Source: Mesostigma viride (Eukaryota > Streptophyta > Mesostigmatophyceae > Mesostigmatales > Mesostigmataceae). Taken from it: 64,000 nucleotides of DNA. The first letter of the stretch is position 1. Each line of letters starts with the position of its first letter. The DNA lies in assembly GCA_009746045.1 (NCBI GenBank), contig RPFO01000080.1:9775113-9839112 (forward strand). Reading direction: 5' to 3'. Shown here piece by piece: positions 36,901 to 41,845 of this stretch. The notes under the pieces were generated by a model, which saw nothing but the letters and a program-made list of their open reading frames with translations, was not told the DNA's origin and made no database searches. Both the position numbers and the translations under genes were made by a program.

Positions 36901-39900
36901 TCACACCATGCTACAAAAGGGACGATGACAGTGTCATCGACATCGCTGCCACCTGGAGGGTTGATGGTAATGCTGACGTCTAGCCAGCAAAATTCATGTT
37001 CTAGGGTTATCTTCGTGGGTTTAATTGTGGCCTTTCCATCAACAAAGTCAGGGCATGTTGGCAAAACATCGGCATCATCTTCAGCAACTCTACGCCTTTG
37101 GTGCTGATGCGGAGCAGGCGCCGCTGGAGCAGGGGCAACTGGTGGAGGGGCAGCTGGTGGAGCAGAAGCGGGAGCTGGTGGAGGTGGAGCACGGCCAGCA
37201 GGCGGGGGCTGCCCTTGGTCAGGTGCCGATCGCAGAAATATTATGCCAGAAGGACCAGCACCAGCATTGGAAGCACCAGCTCCACCAGAATCGGCATTAG
37301 AAGGCCCTGCACCAAAGTCCAAATGACGACGGGGAATTGGACCACGGTGGTACCATTCAAGGATGGTCGGATCATTGGCGGACTCCAGTGGGTGACTCCT
37401 TGTAACGTGGCATTTTAACCCCATAAAGGAGGCGAATGTTGGATGACAATACTTGCACATTGTAGGAGGTTGGCGGTCTACTGGCGCAGGGGGGTGCTGA
37501 TCAACAGACGGAGATGCAGGCGGAACTGCGCGACCTGCACTACTCTCTTCCTCGTCGGAGGCATCATTGATGAATGCGCGATCTGCACTTGTCTCTGGGC
37601 CCCCGTTGTCATCGTCGTCTTCGTCATCATCACTTGAGCAGCCTGCTTCTAGATCGCAGTACTCACTCATGCCTGGTCCACGTCCACTAAGGCAGCGGTG
37701 ACCAACGCCACCTGCGCGTCTGCCTTGGCCTCTTCCTGGGCTTTTTCCGACTCGTCGGAGGCGAAATGAGAAGAGGAAGCGCTGAGTACAGCTTCTCTGC
37801 AGCATGCAATTTTTTTCATCTGTTTCTCTTTCTCGAGCCTCTCAACCGTTTCCGTGTCCTTCTTAAACTTCTTTTGCAGAACAAAGAAATTCCTGCGAAC
37901 TTGAACGTCGTGCGTTTATTGGCGATTATCTCGCACTATTTTTGGGCATCGTCCCGTTCCCTTTTCGCCAGCAAAATACGCACGTCAAGGTCAGCGACGA
38001 TCAACTCGTGGTTGTCCCCTAGAATTCAAATGATATTCTTAACAGCACCGCCAATGCTCACAAAATTATCGATCTGCTGCTGGGTATGCCTCGCCGGCGT
38101 CGTTGGAATAGGGTCGCTCTGCGTAGACGCGGCGTGGACTGGGAGGACTGCGAGCCTCCTTGGCCAGTGGGATCGTCCACGGTGTCCATTTTCCAGTTTT
38201 GTAGTAGGTGCCCGGTAATGGCGGCCGACTTATCCTAATTTTCCTCCACTTCCACTGGACAAGGCTTTTTCGGATCCATCTATGCGATTTTCGGTCCCTC
38301 GCGTCGCGTCTATGCAGTTTTTTGGTTCCATCTATGCGGTTTTTCGGATACTCGCGTCGCGTCTATGCGGTTTTTCGGATCCATCTATGCGGTTTTTCGG
38401 ATACTCGCGTCGCGTCTATGCGGTTTTTCGGGTGTACCTGTCCGTCGGGCCGTTGGATTCACACATCTGACGGTCGTAAATCGGTGGGAGAGTAATCGGT
38501 GGGAGAGAGGGTGCATTCTGGCGCTGAAGGCGACTGGCGCGTGACTGGCGGCAGCAGCCCGCGGTGTGGGCGTCCCGTCCTCCCCGCGCACTGCCTTCCC
38601 TGCTGTAGCCTTGCGCCCCTTCGGCATTGCTGCTCAGGGCCAAATATGGCTCCGATAGTACAGGTTCGTCAAACCAGAGGTTCGTTTCCCCTGGCTTGCT
38701 GTCGCCGCCCTCGTGAAAAGAAAAGAGGCCGACCTTAGCTAGGTGGGTTTGTTTTTGTCCTTTTTTGCGTGTCATGCGGCCTTGGCCCGGACGGCATTTT
38801 TTCGCCACGCAAATGTTGCGTCTGAACAAATGACGCAATGTGGCGTTCTAATTGCCGGCAGCTTACGTAAGGCTGCCGGGGCTATTAGGTCACATACTGC
38901 GTGAGAGAAGGAATCTAGATCTAGTTAATCACTGCGCCATTAGCCAAGAAACCTAGACAGTGGCAGGTTTATATCTCAACGTAGCTCCTGCCACCTGGCC
39001 AAGAAACACTGGCCAAAGTTTTGGCCACGACTGATCCGGATCAGGCCGCACCGGCCTCAAAAGGTATGTCACGTGAACCCAATAACCTAGCTATAGCGGC
39101 TACCCTTCCATCTCACTATAAAGAAACTATGTTCAGAGAACCACGATTCCTTGACCATGTCCCTGCCAAGGGGGACCGATGTGATCAAAAGACCATTTGT
39201 CGGACACAGCTTTGGCAGCCAGGGTATGGGAAGGAAGCTAGACATTGTGTATGTGCAGGGCATTGCAAGACACAAGTGGAATGACAGCTGGTCTTTTAGC
39301 ACACAACGAATGCATGAGGAAAAGGCATGCCTTATCCAACAGACAGTAATAATTATAACAATAATAACAATAATAACAATAACAGATAGCAATAATAATC
39401 CCGGAGGAAAAAATGCATCCCATGATCAGGATCGGCCATGCTGGTATCTGGAATACATGCTGGCAAGATCTTGCACTCCCTCTATGTGCATTATCCTGCC
39501 CCTTCTCGTGTGCACAAGGCATGTGTGCCAGATTTTGAAGGCGATGTGGACTGTGAAACAAGCAGGAGATGAGACACCGGTTGCTGGGTCTTATCAACGG
39601 CACCATCTCAACTTTATTGCAATCGATGGGAGTCATGAGTGAGTTCTTTGAGCGAGGTCTCGAGTGCTTTAGTTCAGTTATCTAACGACTGAGTTTATAA
39701 AAATATTAATAAAGTCGTATTTATGAGTTTATAAAGTTGAGCTGATGAAATCTATAACCCAGTACGAGGCAACGCACCAGCAACGGCAAGCTTCTCTAAA
39801 AAATGACTGTCTAGACTCTAGCCACTTTCTTCTCATTAGCCGACATGACCGCCCACCTGTCAAAAATGCAGATGGTTGGCTTGGCTTGATCCAGGATGCT

Positions 39901-41545
39901 GCGGATGTCGTCCTCCCTGCAGTTGCCAGGTGGCATTTGACCGACATCACATCCACATGGCATAAAGACAAGAGTACAAACGCATGGCATCAAACCAACG
40001 TCATGCCATAGCTCTCAAGTGCATTCACACTACTGCCCTACCAGCATGCCGTGGAGGATGCCCCGGAGTACTTACCTGCTTTGCGCGCCCTGCTGCACGC
40101 GCACAATGGCCTCTGATTTTCATGCGACATGTGACTGTCACGCACATTTACACACCTGTCTAAACAGTACTGAGCTACTTGAACAACACTGCAGTTACCT
40201 CGTTATGTCACTGTGTTGCGACCACTGCGAAGCCATAACCCCAGACTCACGTGTCCCAGATCACAGTTGCATGCGCTAGCCGATGGTGCGGTACCCTCAT
40301 TTGTGTGTGGGGGGTTGTACCCGTTGGTGGGTCATCGTTGCGCGCGCATGCACTGGTGGTGGTGGTGGTGGTGGTGGTGGTGGTGGTGGTGGTGGTGATA
40401 GTGGTGGTGGTGGTGGTGGTGGTGGTGGTGGTGGTGGTGGTGGTGGTGGTGGTGGTGGTGGTGGTGGTGGTGGTGGTGGTGGTGGTGGTGGTGGTGGTGG
40501 TGGTGGTGGTGGTGGTGGTGGTGGTGGTGGTGGTGGTGGTGGTGGTGGTCGTTTGTTTGGTACCCGTTGCCGATGGCGGGGTACCTTGCCTGTGGTCACA
40601 GACGCTTTTAATACTGTGGCGTGTGACAGCAGACGGTTGGATGCCCTGTTTGTTTGGTACCTTATGGTACAAAACAGGGTATCAAATATATGGTTAACCA
40701 ATCAAACAGTATTAAACATATGCTCGAACATCAGTATTAAACATATGCACAACCGCCGCAACAATGAATGCCGCATGCACGCCCCTCTGTTTGGTGCGCA
40801 CGGCTGCGTGTGCACGCCGCCTAAGTTCCGGGCCGATGCTGCACTCAGGCGGGCGTTAGCTTACAGACAGCTATGGATCCCTAAGCAGCAGCCTGTCGGA
40901 GCGACCACCCAGTGCTCACCTGTTCGGTGCACACTGTTGCGTGCGCACGCCCAGGCCCCTCAGCTCCTCGGTGTACGAATTCTCCCGCGCCGCGCTGGGG
41001 GAGGGAAACCACAGATGGACAAAATGGAAGTAAACAAGGGCGAGAAGCAAGCAAGGGCGAGTCGAGCTGATTATTGATCCACCAAACGCAAAAGCTGAGG
41101 GGTCTTGGGTGCACAGGCCAAGTTCATAAAGAACACCGTCAGTCAGTCAATATGTCAATCAGTTAGTTCCCATGCCGATTATTCGACAGAGACGAGGCAG
41201 AGGTAATGCAGGGCTGACACCATGTGCTTGTGTCACATGCACGGTGGCATGGCATGCATGCATGCATGCATGCATGCATGCATTCGCGCTTGCTGTGAGT
41301 ACCACGCTTGCTGCTCCCTATTGCTTCACCTGTGCTGTTCGTGTCACTTCACCTGACATAGGTTACGTTGGCCCCCGCCCGTAGGAGCATGTGGACCAGG
41401 GAGGAGGTGCGCATGCCCGCCGCACTGCTGCCCTAGCCTGATACCCGACGCTGTTCCTGTATAGCTGTACCTGACATAAGTGATGTTGGCCCCCGCCCGT
41501 AGGAGCATGTGGACCAGGGAGGAGGTGCGTACGCCCGCCGCACTG
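18695..41545 (-). CDS. GT4-type glycosyltransferase, multi-exon gene (whole model)
   Basis: A GT-B fold family-4-like glycosyltransferase rebuilt from at least ten exons with GT-AG borders and matching phases. Order 5' to 3': 41471-41545 and/or 41353-41427, 40076-40112, 39857-39916, 29135-29232, 27948-28069, 26784-26931, 22965-23041, 22040-22178, 21087-21215, 19739-19884, 18695-18916. The protein runs from an N-terminal R-T-S-S-L-V-H-M-L-L-R-A-G segment, through D-R-F-M-I-E-E and V-L-D-T-Q-D-L-H-F-L-R, to the donor-binding half. That half has I-G-N-F-L-H-P-P-N, L-H-I-Y-G, L-S-P-L-R-Y-G-A-G-I-K-G-K and T-P-I-G-A-E-G-L. It should transfer a sugar from a nucleotide donor; the acceptor is unknown. 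The true start exon and at least one exon in 40113-41352 are still missing. The 29233-39856 intron holds a 9.7-kb retroelement. Confidence 0.85.
19739..19884 (-). CDS. Glycosyltransferase exon (E-W-G-G-L segment)
   Basis: Encodes V-R-E-W-G-G-L-Y-S-S followed by A-V-A-L-Y-S-D-R-D-L-W, a conserved C-terminal stretch of this family. I chose the GGCAG acceptor at 19885 because it gives phase 2 entry matching the upstream exon. The donor is ACG|GTATGG, phase 0. Confidence 0.75.
19885..21086. other. Intron of the glycosyltransferase gene
   Basis: Holds a GTGTTGTGGTGTG-rich patch (about 20090-20220), A-rich sequence with AACAAACGCAAACAAA repeats (about 20815-20875) and no recognised gene. Confidence 0.55.
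21087..21215 (-). CDS. Glycosyltransferase exon (donor-binding motif)
   Basis: Encodes C-L-S-P-L-R-Y-G-A-G-I-K-G-K-I-V-D-S, then G-L-P-V-C-T-T-P-I-G-A-E-G-L. This is the nucleotide-sugar binding loop and the glutamate region that define GT4 enzymes. Acceptor GGGGCTCAG|TG; donor ACCC|GTACGT (phase 1). Confidence 0.9.
21216..22039. other. Intron of the glycosyltransferase gene
   Basis: No gene. It contains repeated TACCCTTG-x-GGGCCATGCC phrases (about 21720-22020), a degenerate tandem family just downstream of the next exon. Confidence 0.5.
22040..22178 (-). CDS. Glycosyltransferase exon (L-H-I-Y-G segment)
   Basis: Encodes L-P-G-A-E-L-H-I-Y-G-A-Y, then G-L-V-I-K-G-H-A-P and M-A-Q-Y-R. This is the start of the second Rossmann-like half. 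Phase 0 entry after CCGCAG and phase 1 exit at CGAG|GTAGGC join it to the next exon as Y-R-V-C-L-S-P. Confidence 0.85.
22246..22388 (-). pseudogene. Partial duplicates of the LHIYG exon inside the intron
   Basis: The acceptor and first ~36 bases of the 22040-22178 exon recur at about 22246-22282, as CTGCCTGGAGCAAAGCTGCA (the real exon has GGAGCGGAGCTGCA). A ~15-bp piece recurs again at 22374-22388. They are exon-edge duplications that carry a usable AG but no complete exon. Confidence 0.55.
22667..22849. repeat. 91-bp direct tandem duplication
   Basis: Two almost identical copies beginning GTAGTGCTACTAATGCTA and ending CATCAAGGAACCC, with a period of 91 bp. They differ at one base in the first part. 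Confidence 0.85.
22965..23041 (-). CDS. Glycosyltransferase exon (G-N-F-L-H-P-P-N)
   Basis: Encodes N-F-L-H-P-P-N-L-D-S-A-R-W-L and I-W-P-S-I-R-E-R. Together with the last base of the previous exon it rebuilds I-G-N-F-L-H-P-P-N, the family hallmark at the domain boundary. Acceptor GTGTCAG|GC; donor GAGAGG|GTGAGT. Confidence 0.9.
23085..23133. repeat. 11-bp repeat AATACTGTAAG, ~4.5 units
   Basis: Tandem AATACTGTAAG units just upstream of the acceptor of the 22965-23041 exon, inside the intron. Confidence 0.85.
23263..26390. mobile_element. Possible LTR-type element bounded by ~130-bp direct repeats
   Basis: Similar sequences at about 23263-23400 and 26245-26385 share CCCGAGCAATT-TA-GGGCGC, a run of AGAGATTCCGGTT, and TTGTGTAA near their ends. 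The ~2.85 kb between them has only short frames; I see no clear gag, RT or integrase motif. It may be a decayed or non-autonomous LTR element in a glycosyltransferase intron. No target duplication was established. Confidence 0.4.
26520..26660. repeat. 47-bp tandem repeat, 3 units
   Basis: Three units of CCAGCTAGTGTGTACTACTA followed by AAATATGCTATATACTCGTG and CACAACT, differing by single bases. It lies in an intron close to the donor of the 26784-26931 exon. Confidence 0.9.
26784..26931 (-). CDS. Glycosyltransferase exon (C-S-H-V-E-R-D-L-L)
   Basis: Encodes V-C-S-H-V-E-R-D-L-L, Y-G-V-A-P-H-K-V and F-D-E-R-R-H-F-M-T-I, leading to the interdomain glycine. Acceptor ATTGCAG|GTATGC, phase 0; donor ATCG|GTGAGC, phase 1. 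Both phases fit the neighbours. Confidence 0.9.
26932..27947. other. Intron of the glycosyltransferase gene
   Basis: About 1 kb. It contains a near-duplicate pair (about 27794-27850 and 27872-27912) around CTACCTA(A/G)CACGGC(T/A)ATAGGGCT. No gene seen. Confidence 0.5.
27948..28069 (-). CDS. Glycosyltransferase exon (D-D-L-L-R-E-L-A-A-I)
   Basis: Encodes D-A-S-S-D-D-L-L-R-E-L-A-A-I-Q-R-S-D-L-T-L, the helix before the hinge strand. Entry GGGTTAG|GT (phase 1) and exit TTG|GTGGGT (phase 0) make D-L-T-L-V-C-S-H with the next exon. Confidence 0.9.
28070..29134. other. Intron of the glycosyltransferase gene
   Basis: No recognised gene. It contains a short duplicated phrase (AATAGAGATGGGTAT, about 28356-28384) and a repeat of CAGGAAAAA-GCCGCA-CATTGA near 29032-29078. 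Confidence 0.5.
29135..29232 (-). CDS. Glycosyltransferase exon (L-D-T-Q-D-L-H-F-L-R)
   Basis: Encodes F-M-I-E-E-Q-F-S-F-H-V-R, then V-R-V-L-D-T-Q-D-L-H-F-L-R-R, among the most conserved segments of the family's N-terminal half. Its first base completes the split arginine codon AG|G from exon 39857-39916 across the retroelement-bearing intron. Donor GAG|GTCCGT. Confidence 0.92.
29424..29557 (-). repeat. Split direct repeat B2 (134 bp)
   Basis: Matches B1 at 30018-30151 with few differences (for example ATTCCGGCC versus ATCCCGGCC). It is the 3' end of the element. A 24-bp spacer (29558-29581) separates it from A2. Confidence 0.9.
29582..30017 (-). repeat. Split direct repeat A2 (436 bp)
   Basis: Matches A1 at 38714-39149 over the full 436 bp. 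It contains GCCGGCAGC-TTACGTAAG-GCTGCCGG, a strong hairpin at about 29723-29748. Confidence 0.9.
30018..30151 (-). repeat. Split direct repeat B1 (134 bp)
   Basis: Copy of B2 located directly after the recombinase gene and joined to A2 at the TTC junction. Confidence 0.9.
30224..31327 (-). CDS. Tyrosine recombinase of the PAT-like element (with RNase H end)
   Basis: The 367-codon frame starts with residues that belong to the end of RNase H (W-V-W-T-P-S-A-L-Q-P-A-D-G-V-S-R-G). An N-P-G-P-like spacer and a full tyrosine recombinase follow. Catalytic residues are visible: R in H-Y-L-R-I-S-E-A-L, H-x-x-R in T-I-H-G-L-R-H-G-G, G-R-G-R-W, and Y in A-H-Y-V-G-L-H-R-S-L. The enzyme would integrate the circular cDNA. 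The first codon is GTG, and the frame overlaps the RT frame by about 140 bp, so it is probably made by frameshifting from pol rather than from its own ATG. It stops at TAA 30224 with all catalytic residues intact. Confidence 0.9.
   Translation of the reverse strand: MPPLVRADPRHGSRSQWVWTPSALQPADGVSRGQSMATFLAGWVRDLTAEGIHPNPGPPAPVSYLPLLEGKVKPATLLAYRRGLDSLLTWWEAGGRADGSSSRADTLEETFCAYVAWAHFRGYSRQVCVNALMGLQLYYPGMVKRWDLARGVLAGWKTLVPPRAPPPIPWEAAFALASTMVMQGQRLAGLLVVIVFRHYLRISEALNLRVGHVRLQPDVRLGPAQRGALLLRSTKTSKGKTQSVVVEDVMSETILRHCIAGKHAWEAVFPFTYPQFRRIWQAASQALGVAQIFTIHGLRHGGATHDFLAGRSMGDIQGRGRWLSSSTVAHYVGLHRSLEVQLPEVILRAMAACPPRAWRAILKLPST
31186..33189 (-). CDS. Reverse transcriptase-RNase H of the PAT-like element
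   Basis: A 667-codon frame. RT motifs: E-L-R-F-I-V-N-R, motif A K-S-D-L-V-S-Y-Y-Y-S-I, a motif-B region V-L-A-M-G-H-S-H-A-V-A-L, and motif C I-T-I-D-D-L-V-A (I-D-D in place of Y-x-D-D). RNase H follows with the first D in V-A-S-D-A-S-T-Y-G, E in I-N-E-K-E-V-R and D in L-V-D-S-T-A-A. Its last strand continues in the recombinase frame. There is no ATG at the start: the frame opens with TTG right after a TAA and overlaps gag by 118 bp, consistent with a gag-pol frameshift. No broken codon lies between the motifs, so the enzyme looks potentially functional. Confidence 0.9.
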   Translation of the reverse strand: MAVGGGQDPPPNPRGACSKGREEALARVKRHCTWHSRRVGGVATGQEQEGADAIYGKQNKYEQLRADAVSLPKAEVAGKARLLDLLAMRPSWREIYASEENCIKPAVVASAKYWNVPKPSRGCSMAEWGKLMSRAAGVGMVAFRERRPKWVDGCFGVAKGVGELRFIVNRKLGNLLWVDPPKILLPHLGILVEVYIKGWCYCAKSDLVSYYYSIEVPEWWWDYQGLPSVWSTSVGLAGPRRKVWPVLKVLAMGHSHAVALGEAIHEMVLYMTGALDPRRQVNYLSSAGELTLVRDECGQPLRLAIEYKEERAGELQIDLENPPAPMLSITIDDLVASNGRTCEAVNQLITRAIEEGYLPNNLVPSKEKTKMASLEGDELEALGVVHRRNGVLEPTVKQLNLVIAHTQAILTRGRATAEGLAAVLGRWLWLQMLSRSCLSIWQQCFKFISLQGWGQRSWVLWAGVREELECALALAPMLRVDRSAPLAREVVASDASTYGQGVVYATMEPGDVTELARAREVRGYPTLLIPSEVAYAGPRPLSARAQQAITSQQWRVGVRSRWRDPGMHINEKEVRAAVKGVERSARSLANRGKRVVRLVDSTAALGCLAKGRSSSHKLNKQCRRLCALTLATGVVPSGCGRRVHFNQPMAFLAANPWRLSWQAGCAT
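33072..34287 (-). CDS. Gag-like protein of the PAT-like element
   Basis: An open frame upstream of and overlapping the RT frame. It is rich in charged and glycine/proline tracts (an acidic D-D-E-E-D-E-E patch near the middle), with a conserved-looking core containing W-V-M-T-V-K-P-G-N-W-R-N-M-E-N-R. I do not recognise a domain; gag is inferred from its position. The long frame begins with GTG at 34235. Open codons continue to 34287, where TTTTCTAG|AAGCAG looks like a splice acceptor, so the true start may lie in an upstream exon. The end is extended by a basic, arginine-rich tail that overlaps RT. Confidence 0.65.
34350..35222. other. Internal leader of the PAT-like element
   Basis: No gene recognised. 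34293-34345, just before it, repeats ~52 bp (AGTGCGAGATAATCGCCAA ... GTTCGCAGGAATTTC) that also occurs in both arms of the Rep module (35515-35567 and 37893-37945). Confidence 0.5.
35223..35783 (+). pseudogene. Left-arm copy of a coiled-coil-like ORF
   Basis: The first frame (35223-35519) runs L-Q-K-K-F-K-K-D-T-E-T-V-E-R-L to A-K-R-E-R-D-D-A-Q-K and stops at TAG. A second frame (about 35571-35783) again has F-K-K-D-T-E-T-V-E-R-L, then E-A-K-A-D-A-Q-V-A-L-V-T-A-A. The second ends with a TGA that overlaps the ATG at 35785 (ATGA arrangement). A ~55-bp direct repeat (about 35250-35304 and 35568-35623) underlies the duplicated peptide. The sequence is mirrored in the right arm. Function unknown. 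Confidence 0.5.
35297..35938 (+). repeat. Rep module: left inverted arm (~640 bp)
   Basis: The reverse complement of 37517-38158 with only a few mismatches. It includes a truncated copy of the Rep gene's acidic N-terminus (35785-35937), which stops at the arm border and runs into unrelated TTTTTTTTCAG sequence. Confidence 0.9.
36053..36290. repeat. ~58-65-bp tandem repeat, 4 units, with CCGG palindromes
   Basis: Units start GCTAGCAA(A/C)AA and end CCGGAGGAACGC(G/A)GAC. Each contains CCGGCCGGCGGCCTGCCGG or a variant. It lies just 3' of the Rep gene, between the two inverted arms. Confidence 0.85.
36385..37670 (-). pseudogene. Replitron-like Rep/HUH endonuclease with C2H2 finger (one frameshift)
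   Basis: Starts at ATG 37670. The N-terminus is acidic (D-D-D-E-D-D-D-D-N). A C2H2 finger follows: C-K-Y-C, twelve residues, H-V-T-R-S-H. Next come proline/alanine linkers and a Rep-type HUH domain: a motif-I-like V-S-I-T-I-N-P-P, then E-R-G-R-T-A-G-K-L-H-I-Q-G-V with H-x-Q (motif II), then M-T-G-Y-C-M-K-D with Y-x-x-K (motif III). Such enzymes nick one strand and stay bound through tyrosine in rolling-circle transposition. After K-D-S-E-A (about 36665) the frame runs to TAG 36624. A one-base shift opens about 90 further codons, F-K-K-I-F-Y-V-G-N-T-P to L-P-R-H-V, ending at 36385. These look coding, so this copy is frameshifted or spliced there. No helicase domain was seen. The replitron comparison is inference. 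Confidence 0.75.
37517..38158 (-). repeat. Rep module: right inverted arm (~640 bp)
   Basis: Inverted copy of 35297-35938. It contains the true 5' part of the Rep gene (ATG 37670) and, upstream, the same coiled-coil-like ORF. That ORF's TGA overlaps the Rep ATG. Confidence 0.9.
38268..38445. repeat. ~54-bp tandem repeat (TCTATGCGGTTTTTCGGA family)
   Basis: About three units. Each holds two CATCTATGCGGTTTTTCGG or GTCTATGCGGTTTTTCGG phrases separated by ACTCGCGTCGC. It lies between the Rep module and repeat A1. Confidence 0.8.
38714..39149 (-). repeat. Split direct repeat A1 (436 bp)
   Basis: The 5' end of the PAT-like element. It matches A2 throughout, and the element edge is at TTC 39147-39149. 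Confidence 0.9.
39150..39856. other. Remainder of the glycosyltransferase intron
   Basis: Host intron sequence resumes here. It contains an AATAATAACA-type microsatellite at about 39345-39400. No gene seen. Confidence 0.6.
39857..39916 (-). CDS. Glycosyltransferase exon (C-I-F-D-R)
   Basis: A 60-nt exon encoding E-D-D-I-R-S-I-L-D-Q-A-K-P-T-I-C-I-F-D plus the first two bases of arginine. Acceptor GCAACTGCAG|G; donor GACAG|GTGGGC. The split codon is completed exactly by 29232, which proves the joint across the 10.6-kb intron. Confidence 0.88.
40076..40112 (-). CDS. Probable short glycosyltransferase exon
   Basis: A 37-nt segment ending in a perfect donor, GCAG|GTAAGT. Its phase 2 end fits the 39857-39916 exon. 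It encodes A-I-V-R-V-Q-Q-G-A-Q-S. The acceptor (AAAATCAG) lacks a strong pyrimidine tract, so the 5' edge is uncertain. Confidence 0.5.
40349..40551. repeat. (GGT)n trinucleotide repeat, ~200 bp
   Basis: Nearly pure GGT with one GATAGT interruption. On the gene's coding strand it is (ACC)n. It falls between the N-terminal exons of the glycosyltransferase, presumably in an intron. Confidence 0.97.
40552..41253. other. Probable intron region, glycosyltransferase 5' part
   Basis: A phase bridge (entry 2, exit 1) between the R-T-S-S-L-V exon and 40112 must lie somewhere in 40113-41352, but I could not identify the exon. A duplicated TGC(A/T)C-AACATCAGTATTAAACATATG phrase occurs at about 40710-40747. 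Confidence 0.4.
41254..41283. repeat. (GCAT)n repeat
   Basis: Tandem GCAT/ATGC tetranucleotides. Confidence 0.95.
41353..41427 (-). CDS. Glycosyltransferase N-terminal exon, copy 2
   Basis: A 75-nt segment encoding M-R-T-S-S-L-V-H-M-L-L-R-A-G-A-N-V-T-Y-V plus AG of arginine. Donor GTCAG|GTGAAG; acceptor near GGGCAG|CAG. This is the family's first beta-alpha unit (helix R-x-S-S-L-V-H, then strand V-T-Y-V). It is the downstream member of a 118-bp tandem exon duplication. Confidence 0.6.
41471..41545 (-). CDS. Glycosyltransferase N-terminal exon, copy 1
   Basis: Same length and phase as 41353-41427, with V-R-T-S-S-L-V-H-M-L-L-R-A-G-A-N-I-T-Y-V. Donor GTCAG|GTACAG; acceptor ACGGGCAG|CAG. The two copies cannot both be kept without repeating the first strand-helix unit, so they are either alternatives or one is a relic. 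Confidence 0.6.
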
Positions 41546-41718
41546 CTGCCCGTCTCAGGCCTGCGTCATCAGACACACCAAGACCAAGGGAACGAAATAG
41601 AAAAGTAGAAGCCGTGCCTGTAGTGTCAGACACCATAAGTGGGTGCGCCATGGCGTGGGTAAGGGCGTGCACGGAGGCCAGAAGTACATGTAGTGTTGAC
41701 AATCAATAATCATAAATG

Positions 41719-41845
41719 GCGAAGTGCTTGCTAGTTGTGAGGGTCAGTCCTCATCGGGTGGCGAAGTGCTTGCTAGATGTGAGGGTCGGTATGCATCGGG
41801 TGGCGAAGTGCTTGCTAGTTGTGAGGGTCAGTCCTCATCGGGTGG
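41719..41845 (+). repeat. 42-bp tandem repeat, 3 units
   Basis: Three copies of TGGCGAAGTGCTTGCTAG(T/A)TGTGAGGGTC-x-TCATCGGG. The length is a multiple of three, giving a 14-residue peptide repeat in an open frame (41724-42062) with no other sign of being a gene. Confidence 0.9.

Larger units (their letters stand above)
29424..39149 (-). mobile_element. PAT/Kangaroo-like tyrosine-recombinase retrotransposon, complete ends
   Basis: Minus-strand element of about 9.7 kb. Read 5' to 3' it has A1 (39149-38714), a gag/RT-RH/YR block, B1 (30151-30018), A2 (30017-29582) and B2 (29557-29424). This is the split direct-repeat layout A1-internal-B1A2-B2 of PAT/Ngaro/Kangaroo-type DIRS elements. The three junctions share TTC (29421-29423, 30015-30017 and 39147-39149). 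Joining the flanks gives an uninterrupted host sequence with no target duplication, as expected for recombinase-mediated integration. It sits inside a glycosyltransferase intron in the same orientation as the gene. The region 34350-38713 is unusually long and carries the Rep module. Confidence 0.9.

Noticed and set aside
36385-37670. Endogenous geminivirus/CRESS virus Rep
   Set aside because: A C2H2 finger and a long acidic/proline-rich N-terminus, no helicase motifs and no capsid gene nearby favour a transposon Rep, though distant common origin is likely.
41353-41545. Ankyrin-repeat exons (L-V-H-M-L-L-R-A-G-A-N)
   Set aside because: The following strand V-T-Y-V and the phase, position and strand fit the N-terminus of the glycosyltransferase better; there is no further ankyrin unit.
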